Shown piece after piece: positions 1 to 5,284 of a stretch of DNA of 7,073 nt. The stretch comes from Lentzea sp. (GTDB lineage Bacteria > Actinomycetota > Actinomycetes > Mycobacteriales > Pseudonocardiaceae). Under the pieces are notes generated by a model that was given only the letters and a program-made list of their open reading frames with translations, was not told where the DNA came from and did no database searches. The position numbers and the translations under genes are program-made. The DNA lies in the NCBI GenBank assembly GCA_030146905.1, contig JASLAV010000819.1, positions 1-7,073 of the forward strand, given 5' to 3'. Each line of letters begins with the position of its first letter. Position 1 is the first letter of the stretch.

Positions 1-1111
1 GGTCGCGCCGCCGTGACCTGATGGCGGGCAACGCGATCAGCAGTGCCGTCATCACGGCGGTGCCCCCGGCGACGGCGGCGACGAACGGCAGCCGGTCCGC
101 GATCTCGACGGCCGGCTGCGCGGAACGCTGGGAGGCGCGCGCCGGAGCCGGTTGCGTGGTCGACGGCTTGGGCACCGGCAGCAACGGGTTCCGTTCCACC
201 TGCGGGAGCTGTGCGGTGAGGGCGCCCATCGGGTCGACCATGCCGAACCCGGTCGTGACGTCACGGCCGGGCTCCGCCATGTCCTTGGCCGTCTTGACCA
301 GCACGTTGACGACGTCCTTGGCCGGCATCCGCGGGTGCTTCGCGCGGACCAGCGCGGCGACCCCCGACACGATCGCCGACGCCGCGCTCGTGCCGTCCAT
401 CTCGGCGTAACCGCTGGAGTAGACGCTTTCCGGCGCGGTCGTGACGATGCCCTCCGCGGGTGCCGCGAGCACCGTGTCCTCACCGACGTTGGACGACTTC
501 CACGGCTTGCCCTCGCGGTTCGTGCCCGCGACCGCGATCACGCCGCCGATGTTGGCCGGCGCGGAGACCTCCCCGCCCTCGTTGCCCGTGGCGGCGACCA
601 GGACGACGTCCTTCTCGATCGCGTAGTTCACAGCTTTGACCAGCGTCGGCGTCAGCGAGCTGGAGAAGCCGAGCGACAGGTTGATGACCTTGGCGCCGTG
701 GTCGGCCGCCCACCTGATGCTCTCGCCGACGACGTCGAGCGCGAACTGGTCCTTCTCGTCGGCGCTCGCGATCGGGAGGATCTTGGCGCCGGGCGCGATG
801 CCGAGCGCGCCGCCATCACGTCCGGTCGCGGCGATGATCCCGGCCATCCCCGTGCCGTGCCCGTCGGTGTCGGTCGTGCCGTCGGTGCCCTTGGACCTGC
901 CGAAACCCGCGCCCGGCAAGACGCGGCCTGCCAGGTCGGGGTGGCTGGCGTCGACCCCGGAGTCGATCACCGCGACGATCACGCCGTCACCGCGCGACTG
1001 GTCCTGCGCGGAGTAGACGTCGAGGGTGTTGAGATGCCATTCCTGCTCCTCGATCGTCTGCGCGGCGAGCAACAACGGCAGCGCGACGGCGAGCGCGGGC
1101 AGCAGTGGCAC
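1..1111 (-). CDS. mycP: Mycosin-like S8 serine protease, 3' end cut off
   Basis: Subtilisin-family protease of the mycosin type, which in mycobacteria works with type VII (ESX) secretion at the membrane. 370 residues are visible and no stop is reached at the window edge. Seen: a hydrophobic N-terminus (residues 1-18), the mycosin-like segment EQEWHLNTLDV (about 22-32), the catalytic Asp50 in AVIDSGVD, His85 in DGHGTG, the oxyanion Asn177 in AATGNEGG, and Ser242 in DGTSAAS. A Pro/Ala/Ser-rich linker (about 308-335) leads to one membrane span (about 341-363) followed by basic RSRRR, so little of the protein should be missing. GTG 1111 is the only reasonable start: an in-frame stop lies about 40 bases upstream. 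It has no good ribosome binding site (AAGGCGG is 18 bases away), and the signal region lacks the usual basic residues. No esx, ecc or PE/PPE gene is visible, so it could be a stand-alone mycosin. Family confident; the symbol is by family only. Confidence 0.9.
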   Translation of the reverse strand, partial: MPLLPALAVALPLLLAAQTIEEQEWHLNTLDVYSAQDQSRGDGVIVAVIDSGVDASHPDLAGRVLPGAGFGRSKGTDGTTDTDGHGTGMAGIIAATGRDGGALGIAPGAKILPIASADEKDQFALDVVGESIRWAADHGAKVINLSLGFSSSLTPTLVKAVNYAIEKDVVLVAATGNEGGEVSAPANIGGVIAVAGTNREGKPWKSSNVGEDTVLAAPAEGIVTTAPESVYSSGYAEMDGTSAASAIVSGVAALVRAKHPRMPAKDVVNVLVKTAKDMAEPGRDVTTGFGMVDPMGALTAQLPQVERNPLLPVPKPSTTQPAPARASQRSAQPAVEIADRLPFVAAVAGGTAVMTALLIALPAIRSRRRD

Positions 1112-1197
1112 GTCAGCTACATCGTGTTTCCGCCTTGACGTGCAACGTGCCTGGCGTCACACCGTGCGTAAGACCGCTGTTAACAAGCCGTGAAAAC

Positions 1198-1249
1198 CGG
1201 CGTTTCGGACATCATCGGCGTTTGAGTTCGCGTTGAATCGGGATATCCC
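1198..1249. promoter_or_regulatory. Divergent intergenic control region: direct repeat and palindrome
   Basis: Between the protease (leftward) and the 170-aa gene (rightward). CGGCGTTT occurs at 1198-1205 and again at 1216-1223, start-to-start 18 bases. GGGATATCCC at 1240-1249 is a perfect palindrome. A weak -35/-10 pair for the rightward gene may be TTGAGT (1222-1227) and TATCCC (1244-1249), with a 16-base spacer, so the palindrome would overlap the -10. Operator function is inferred. Confidence 0.3.
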
Positions 1250-1256
1250 CTGTGCC

Positions 1257-1261
1257 GGAGG
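1257..1261 (+). promoter_or_regulatory. Strong ribosome binding site fixing the start at 1268
   Basis: GGAGG, 6 bases before GTG 1268. It decides for this start over the out-of-frame GTG at 1261. Confidence 0.75.
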
Positions 1262-1267
1262 TGGCCC

Positions 1268-1780
1268 GTGGCGGTTCACGTTGAAGCAATGCTCAGCCTC
1301 GAGTGGTCCGACGCGCTCGAAGCTCCCAACTCGGTCGACCTGGCCAGCACGCCGGCGGAAGCTCGCCGGTCCTGGGTGAACAAAGCGGACGAGAAGCAGG
1401 TCCTCGCGACGTACCGTTCGGTCAGAGCGGTGGGCAACGCTCCTGCGCCGTGGTGGTTGCGCGCGCTGGACCGTGGGAAGATCTCCTCTCGTGCCGAAGG
1501 TCACGCCGTCGAGGACGCGGTGACCGAACTGCTGTCCTCGCGTCCCGGTTGGGTGTTCGTGCCGTGGGCCGACTTCGGTGAGGTCGGCTACTGGGAGTTC
1601 GTGCCGTCGGAGAGCGGTGTCTACGGACCGGCGACCCCGACGACGGTGCAGTTCACCGACTCGCACCGCGGCTGGATCCACCTCGTGCCCGCTCACCACG
1701 GACCCGGCCACGCGCAGCCCATCGACTTCACGGTCGCCGACCTGCGTGCTCAAATCGAGGACATCGAACTGATTGCCTAG
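1268..1780 (+). CDS. Conserved-looking hypothetical protein, 170 aa
   Basis: I do not recognise the family. The reading frame has strong G/C third-position bias and starts at GTG 1268 behind GGAGG, so it is a real gene rather than the antisense frame that covers the same stretch. The protein appears soluble: no signal peptide or membrane span. The N-terminal half is mixed charged (about 10-50). The middle holds APAPWWLRALDRGK (58-71) and a helix-like AEGHAVEDAVTELL (76-89). A Trp/aromatic-rich, probably beta-rich part follows (GWVFVPWADFGEVGYWEFV, 94-112, then GWIHLVP, 135-141). The C-terminus (about 152-170) is acidic and helical. Its stop codon TAG (1778-1780) forms the first half of the putative -10 of trmB, which starts 11 bases later. 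A functional link to trmB is not implied by the sequence. Confidence 0.8.
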   Translation: MAVHVEAMLSLEWSDALEAPNSVDLASTPAEARRSWVNKADEKQVLATYRSVRAVGNAPAPWWLRALDRGKISSRAEGHAVEDAVTELLSSRPGWVFVPWADFGEVGYWEFVPSESGVYGPATPTTVQFTDSHRGWIHLVPAHHGPGHAQPIDFTVADLRAQIEDIELIA

Positions 1781-1783
1781 AAT
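1778..1783 (+). promoter_or_regulatory. Putative leaderless -10 of trmB
   Basis: TAGAAT lies 8 bases before GTG 1792, the spacing expected if transcription begins at the start codon itself. No Shine-Dalgarno sequence is present there. The -35 is weak (TCGAGG at 1755-1760). The first three bases are the stop codon of the upstream gene. Confidence 0.5.
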
Positions 1784-1791
1784 GCCCGGTC

Positions 1792-2493
1792 GTGACCAGG
1801 CCTGAGTTCCCCCGTTCCATCGTCAGCTTCGTCCAGCGCGGCGAGCGCATGACCGTGGGGCAGGAACGCGCCTGGGACACGTACTGGGAGAAGATGGGCA
1901 ACGACGTGAAGTCGTTGCCCGAGGGGCCCCTCGACTTCGACTCGTGGTTCGGCCGTTCCGCCCCCGTGCTGCTGGAGATCGGTTCCGGCATGGGCGAGAC
2001 CACCTCCCAGCTCGTCGCCGCCGCTCCCGAGCTCAACTACGTCGCCGTCGAGGTCTACAAGCCGGGTCTCGCCCAGCTGCTGCTGCGCGGCGAGCACCTC
2101 GGCGGCCTCGACAACCTGCGCGTGCTGCGCGGTGACGCCGTCGACCTCCTCACCGACCACGTCGCGCCCGCGTCGCTGCACGGCGTGCGGATCTTCTTCC
2201 CCGACCCGTGGCCGAAGAAGAAGCACCACAAGCGCAGGCTCGTGCAGCCGGAGTTCATCTCGCTGGTGGCCTCGCGCTTGGAGCCGGGTGGTGTGCTGCA
2301 CCTCGCGACGGACTGGGAGCACTACGCGGAGCAGATGCTCGAGGTGTGCTCCGGCGAGCGCCTGCTGACCAACGTGTACGACGGCTGGGCGCCGCGTCCC
2401 GACTGGCGGCCCGTCACGAAGTTCGAGCAGCGGGCCGTGAACGAGGGCCGCGTCTCGCACGACCTGATGTTCAAGCGGAACGACCTCACCTGA
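1792..2493 (+). CDS. trmB: tRNA (guanine-N7-)-methyltransferase TrmB
   Basis: SAM-dependent enzyme that makes m7G at position 46 of the tRNA variable loop; cytoplasmic. 233 residues, a normal length for bacterial TrmB. Visible motifs: SAM motif I EIGSGMG (62-68), the acidic AVEVY (85-89) and GDA (114-116) that line the cofactor pocket, the family signature FPDPWPKKKHHKRR (136-149), TDWEHYA (173-179), and TKFEQR (209-214) near the C-terminus. All key residues look intact. The N-terminal SFVQRGERMT is the usual lead-in for actinobacterial TrmB, supporting GTG 1792. The next gene starts 132 bases downstream and appears to have its own promoter, so trmB is probably transcribed alone or with its upstream neighbour. 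Confidence 0.95.
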   Translation: MTRPEFPRSIVSFVQRGERMTVGQERAWDTYWEKMGNDVKSLPEGPLDFDSWFGRSAPVLLEIGSGMGETTSQLVAAAPELNYVAVEVYKPGLAQLLLRGEHLGGLDNLRVLRGDAVDLLTDHVAPASLHGVRIFFPDPWPKKKHHKRRLVQPEFISLVASRLEPGGVLHLATDWEHYAEQMLEVCSGERLLTNVYDGWAPRPDWRPVTKFEQRAVNEGRVSHDLMFKRNDLT

Positions 2494-2537
2494 TCGAGGT
2501 CTCAAGCTGGGGTTACTGCCACCGGGGGTCGAGCTTT

Positions 2538-2551
2538 CACTCGTTGGAGTG
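2538..2551. terminator. Short hairpin after trmB, possible weak terminator
   Basis: CACTC (2538-2542), loop GTTG, GAGTG (2547-2551), 45 bases after the trmB stop. Five base pairs, no T run, so termination is uncertain. The rest of the 2494-2586 gap shows nothing else clear. Confidence 0.2.
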
Positions 2552-2594
2552 GCTGGTGTTGATCACCCGAAATGCCCCGAGTGGCAGTGACGCG

Positions 2595-2617
2595 TAAGGC
2601 CGTTCCGGCCTTAGGTT
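2595..2617 (+). promoter_or_regulatory. Leaderless promoter with overlapping inverted-repeat operator of the NOS homologue
   Basis: TAAGGCC (2595-2601), five bases, GGCCTTA (2607-2613) is a perfect 7-bp inverted repeat. Its right arm overlaps TAGGTT (2612-2617), a -10-like hexamer 8 bases before GTG 2626. GTGACG at 2587-2592 is a possible -35 (19-base spacer). A protein bound to the repeat would sit between -35 and -10, suiting repression. It could also be only a DNA or RNA hairpin. Regulator unknown. Confidence 0.45.
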
Positions 2618-2625
2618 CTCGCTCC

Positions 2626-3732
2626 GTGACCCCCGACGTCCTCCCCGTCGCGGAGGAGTTCGTCCGCATGTTCCACGCGGCGCACTCCGACGCAGGCTCG
2701 CTGACCGCCCGCATCGCCCAGGTGCGCGCCGAGATCGCCGAGACCGGAACCTATCGCCACACGACCAACGAGCTCGCGTACGGCGCGCGGATCGCGCTGC
2801 GGGACTCCGGCTGGTGCACCTCGGGTGTGCCGTGGCGCCGGTTGAAGGTCCGCGACCTGCGCGGCTACCGCAACGCCGCGGCCGTCGCCGGTGAGTGCGT
2901 CGAGCACCTGCGGCTCGCGACCAACGGCGGTGAGATCCGGCCGCTGGTCACGGTCTTCGCGCCGGACTCACCCGGTTCGCCGGGACCGGTGATCTGGAAC
3001 GAGCAGCTGATCCGGTACGCCGGGTACGCCGACGGCACGGGGGACCGCCGGTACGCCCAGTTCACCGAGACCATGCAGGGCATGGGGTGGCGTCCGCCGG
3101 CGCGGCGGTCCCGCTTCGACGTGCTGCCGTTGGTGGTGGAGACCCAGCACGAGGGACCGCGGCTGTTCACGCTGCCGTCCGAGATCGTGCACGAGGTCCC
3201 GCTGGAGCACCCGACGCTGCCCTGGTTCGGCGAGATGGGACTGCGCTGGCACGCGGTTCCGCTCATCTCGAACATGCGGCTGTCGATCGGTGGCGTGAAC
3301 TACCCCGCCGCGCCGTTCAACTCGTGGTTCGTCGGCGCCGAGATCGGCACGCGGTCATTGGCTGAGGAAGGCGCGTACGGCGTGGCGCGTGAGGTCGCCG
3401 AAGCACTGGGCCTGGACACGACGTCCGAACGCACGCTGTGGCGGGACTTCGCGACCGTTCACCTGAACGCGGCAGTGCTGCACTCGTTCGACAAGGCGGC
3501 CGTCACCATCACGGACCACCACGCGGAGGCCCTGCACCGTCTCGCCTGGCTGCGCTCCCGGCAGCGCCCGTCGCCGGCGCGTCCCGCGTTCCGGCTGGAC
3601 ACCGCAGCCGCGTCGCGCGCACGGACCGGTGCTCCGGCGCGCTTCACGGCCGCGTTGGACGAGACCCGTCCTCAGCCGACGAGCAGGCTGGCGGAACTTC
3701 TCCGCCAGCAGAACTCCCTGACCAGCGTCTGA
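2626..3732 (+). CDS. Divergent nitric oxide synthase oxygenase-domain protein
   Basis: Heme protein of the NOS oxygenase fold; family members turn L-arginine into citrulline and NO. 368 residues, oxygenase domain only, as in bacterial NOS. Seen: the heme ligand Cys64, WNEQLIRYAGY (124-134), FDVLPL (164-169), WHAVPLISNM (208-217), PFNSWFVGAEIG (230-241) with the guanidinium-binding Glu239, LHSF (285-288) and TITDHH (294-299). Odd: Leu58 replaces the Trp six residues before the heme Cys, the usual CIGR is CTSG, Ser244 and Ala250 replace substrate-site residues (Asp376 and Arg382 of mouse iNOS), and the C-terminal pterin-site WxW...PP motif is missing. GTG 2626 is preferred over ATG 2572: it sits 8 bases after a -10-like hexamer, the homology begins after it, and the upstream extension would carry a rare TTA codon. 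No reductase lies nearby. Fold confident, reaction uncertain. Confidence 0.88.
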   Translation: MTPDVLPVAEEFVRMFHAAHSDAGSLTARIAQVRAEIAETGTYRHTTNELAYGARIALRDSGWCTSGVPWRRLKVRDLRGYRNAAAVAGECVEHLRLATNGGEIRPLVTVFAPDSPGSPGPVIWNEQLIRYAGYADGTGDRRYAQFTETMQGMGWRPPARRSRFDVLPLVVETQHEGPRLFTLPSEIVHEVPLEHPTLPWFGEMGLRWHAVPLISNMRLSIGGVNYPAAPFNSWFVGAEIGTRSLAEEGAYGVAREVAEALGLDTTSERTLWRDFATVHLNAAVLHSFDKAAVTITDHHAEALHRLAWLRSRQRPSPARPAFRLDTAAASRARTGAPARFTAALDETRPQPTSRLAELLRQQNSLTSV

Positions 3733-3766
3733 CTTCCCCATCACACGCTGGCGCTCCGGTGGCTCC

Positions 3767-3865
3767 CTACCTGTGCGAGTCGATCATCACGCCCGAGAGA
3801 GCCATCAGCGCAAGGACCAACAGGCCGACCACAGCGGCGGCCCAAGTGAACACAACTGACAACAT
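3767..3865 (-). CDS. Small single-span membrane protein, 32 aa
   Basis: Unrecognised microprotein. ATG 3865 follows GGAGG with a 5-base gap, one of the strongest initiation sites in the window, and 26 of 32 codons end in G or C. The product begins MLSVVFTWAAAVVGLL and is hydrophobic from about residue 4 to 28, enough for one membrane helix, ending in the polar tail DSHR. It is convergent with the NOS homologue (34 bases between stops) and divergent from the sensor kinase. KdpF is similar in size and hydrophobicity, but no kdpA follows. It may be a small partner of a membrane protein, possibly the divergent kinase; this is inference from position only. Confidence 0.6.
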   Translation of the reverse strand: MLSVVFTWAAAVVGLLVLALMALSGVMIDSHR

Positions 3866-3870
3866 GGCGT

Positions 3871-3875
3871 CCTCC
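3871..3875 (-). promoter_or_regulatory. Strong ribosome binding site of the 32-aa membrane protein
   Basis: GGAGG on the minus strand, 5 bases before ATG 3865. It is the main evidence that this short frame is translated. Confidence 0.7.
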
Positions 3876-3920
3876 GTTCTCCGGCTCCTGCTACTCCAGA
3901 GTCCGTTACCGCGTCGTCAT

Positions 3921-3947
3921 CCGGCATCCGCCGGAGGGGTATTTCCG
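3921..3947. repeat. Composite inverted-repeat element, copy 1
   Basis: CCGGC-ATCC-GCCGG (3921-3934) is followed by AGGGGTATTTCCG (3935-3947). The same architecture recurs 47 bases further on. It lies between the 32-aa gene and the sensor kinase, so it may be a tandem operator, or a stem-loop in the leader RNA of the 32-aa gene. Confidence 0.5.
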
Positions 3948-3967
3948 CAGGTCGTCCTCTCAGCCTT

Positions 3968-3991
3968 CCGGCTGATGCCGGGGTATCCCCG
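3968..3991. repeat. Composite inverted-repeat element, copy 2
   Basis: CCGGC-TGAT-GCCGG (3968-3981) runs directly into the symmetric CGGGG-TAT-CCCCG (3979-3991). The arms match copy 1 while the loop bases differ, which points to conserved pairing or dyad symmetry rather than simple duplication. Confidence 0.5.
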
Positions 3992-4020
3992 AGTCGGACG
4001 CGTCGTCGTCCCTTCGGCCC

Positions 4021-4026
4021 TACTGT
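4021..4026 (+). promoter_or_regulatory. Putative leaderless -10 of the sensor kinase
   Basis: TACTGT lies 7 bases before GTG 4034, with no Shine-Dalgarno sequence in between. It favours GTG 4034 over the in-frame GTG 4025, which would overlap the hexamer. The -35 is not clear. Confidence 0.4.
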
Positions 4027-4033
4027 GTGTCGG

Positions 4034-5191
4034 GTGGAGAGCACGGATCTGAGCTGGCGGCTGCTCGCCAAGCGCCAGTGGCCGCTGGTGCTCACGCTCA
4101 CCGGCATCGTCATCGCGGAGACCGGGTCGATCACCACAGCGCTGGGCTGGTGGCAGATCCCCGGTGTGCTGATCATCTGCGTGATCGCGGTCCTGGCACC
4201 CTGGCGTCCGTTCGACGCGGCGCTGGCCGCGGCCGTCGCCATCGTCTGCGCGGCCCTCTACCTGCGGTTCCTCGGCGTTCCGTTCGAGCCGCACTTCTTC
4301 GTCAGCGGTGTCAACGTCTCGATCACCGGCGCGGCGATGGCGACCATCGCGGTCCTCGTGCGGGAGTCCACGCACCTGCGCGCGGTGGCGGGCACGGTGC
4401 TGGTGGTGGCGTCGATGGTCACCGCGGAGGTTCTCGGCTGGCGTGCGGTGTCGGCCGTCGAGTACCGCGACTGGGACCCGGACATGAGGTCGTACCTGTT
4501 CGGCGCGTGCATCATGCTCGTGCTGGCCGTCGGCACCGGGCTGTACTTCCGCGCCAGGGACAACGAGCGCGCGTCTCAGCTGGCGGCGTCCGTCGCGGCG
4601 GCCCAGAACGCCGAGCGGATGGCGTTGGCACGCGAGCTGCACGACGTGGTGGCGCACTACGTGACCGCGATCGTCGTGCACGCGCAGGCAGGTCAGCTCA
4701 ACCGCGAGGTGGACGTGCTGCCGTCGATCGCCGCGTCCGGCAACGAGGCGCTGACGGCGATGCGCCGCCTCGTCGGAACGATGCGCGACGGCACCTCCAA
4801 CGGCCCGGCCGCGTCCTCGTCGCTGATGGACGACGTGCGGTCGCTGGCGGAGGAATCAGGTCTGCCGGTGCGGCTCTCGTTCGACCTGCAGGACGCGGTG
4901 CCGCAGGAGCTGGCCCGGTCGGTGCTGAGGCTGGTGCAGGAATCCTTGACGAACACTCAAAAACACGCCACGGCGGTGTCCTCGGTGGACGTGTCGTTGT
5001 CCTCGAGCGACGGTGTGCTGCGGTTGAGCGCCCTGGACGACGGTGTCGCCTCGGAGGTTCCCGTCGGCGGGTCCGGGGGTTACGGGCTCGTCGGCATGCG
5101 CGAGCGGGTGGAACTGCTGGGCGGGACGTTCTCGGCAGGCCGGCGCGAACCGACCGGCTGGACGGTCCGCGCCGAACTGCCGATCGCCTAG
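4034..5191 (+). CDS. Membrane sensor histidine kinase, HisKA_3 type
   Basis: Two-component sensor of the NarL/DesK-like class, which autophosphorylates on His and passes the phosphate to a response regulator. 385 residues from GTG 4034. The N-terminal third (about 17-171) carries roughly five to six hydrophobic spans with a short external-looking loop around VEYRDWDPDMRS (142-153). The dimerisation/phosphoacceptor part has ARELHDVVAH (199-208) with His203. The ATPase part has the N box QESLTNTQKHA (302-312), DDG (335-337), and GYGLVGMRERV (349-359). All catalytic motifs are present. No separate sensor domain is seen, so the ligand is probably detected in or at the membrane. The usual downstream response regulator is absent; instead a minus-strand small gene overlaps its stop. 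Whether it is an orphan or its partner lies elsewhere cannot be told. Confidence 0.92.
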   Translation: MESTDLSWRLLAKRQWPLVLTLTGIVIAETGSITTALGWWQIPGVLIICVIAVLAPWRPFDAALAAAVAIVCAALYLRFLGVPFEPHFFVSGVNVSITGAAMATIAVLVRESTHLRAVAGTVLVVASMVTAEVLGWRAVSAVEYRDWDPDMRSYLFGACIMLVLAVGTGLYFRARDNERASQLAASVAAAQNAERMALARELHDVVAHYVTAIVVHAQAGQLNREVDVLPSIAASGNEALTAMRRLVGTMRDGTSNGPAASSSLMDDVRSLAEESGLPVRLSFDLQDAVPQELARSVLRLVQESLTNTQKHATAVSSVDVSLSSSDGVLRLSALDDGVASEVPVGGSGGYGLVGMRERVELLGGTFSAGRREPTGWTVRAELPIA

Positions 5192-5274
5192 CGCTCGTCG
5201 CGGATGACGTCGAACTCCTGCGTCATCTCGGCATCGCTGAGCTGGTCGTCGTTCTGAGGGTCGATGTCAGCCAC
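5188..5274 (-). CDS. Very acidic small peptide, 28 aa
   Basis: Unrecognised. GTG 5274 follows GGAGG with a 5-base gap, and 25 of 28 codons end in G or C. The product starts MADIDPQNDDQLSDAEM and ends DVIRDER: ten acidic residues, two Arg, no hydrophobic span, no Cys. An in-frame ATG at 5319 would give 43 residues but has no ribosome binding site and lies in the dyad. The stop TAG overlaps the stop of the convergent sensor kinase inside one CTAG. It could be a regulatory microprotein or a precursor peptide; nothing nearby resembles a modification enzyme. Confidence 0.55.
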   Translation of the reverse strand: MADIDPQNDDQLSDAEMTQEFDVIRDER

Positions 5275-5279
5275 TGATG

Positions 5280-5284
5280 CCTCC
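5280..5284 (-). promoter_or_regulatory. Strong ribosome binding site of the 28-aa acidic peptide
   Basis: GGAGG on the minus strand, 5 bases before GTG 5274. It decides for that start over the in-frame ATG at 5319. Confidence 0.65.

Noticed and set aside
152..1138. Long plus-strand open frame of 328 codons
   Set aside because: Antisense to the mycosin gene, which has a complete catalytic triad; the product is a low-complexity Arg/Asp/Ala sequence typical of a shadow frame.
1157..1753. Minus-strand open frame of 198 codons
   Set aside because: Overlaps the better-supported 170-aa plus-strand gene with its ribosome binding site, and has no recognisable motif.
1777..2505. Minus-strand open frame of 242 codons
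   Set aside because: Exact antisense of trmB.
2572..2625. Upstream ATG start for the NOS homologue
   Set aside because: Adds 18 codons including a rare TTA, runs through the inverted repeat, has no ribosome binding site, and the homology starts later.
3767..3865. KdpF identity for the 32-aa membrane protein
   Set aside because: KdpF precedes kdpA in an operon; here the next gene is convergent and unrelated, and the sequence match is only general hydrophobicity.
3921..3991. TPP riboswitch, suggested by CTGAGA on the minus strand (3963-3958)
   Set aside because: The other conserved TPP parts are absent and no thiamine gene follows.
3917..4681. Minus-strand open frame of 254 codons
   Set aside because: Antisense to the kinase and its control region; His/Arg/Asp-rich shadow composition.
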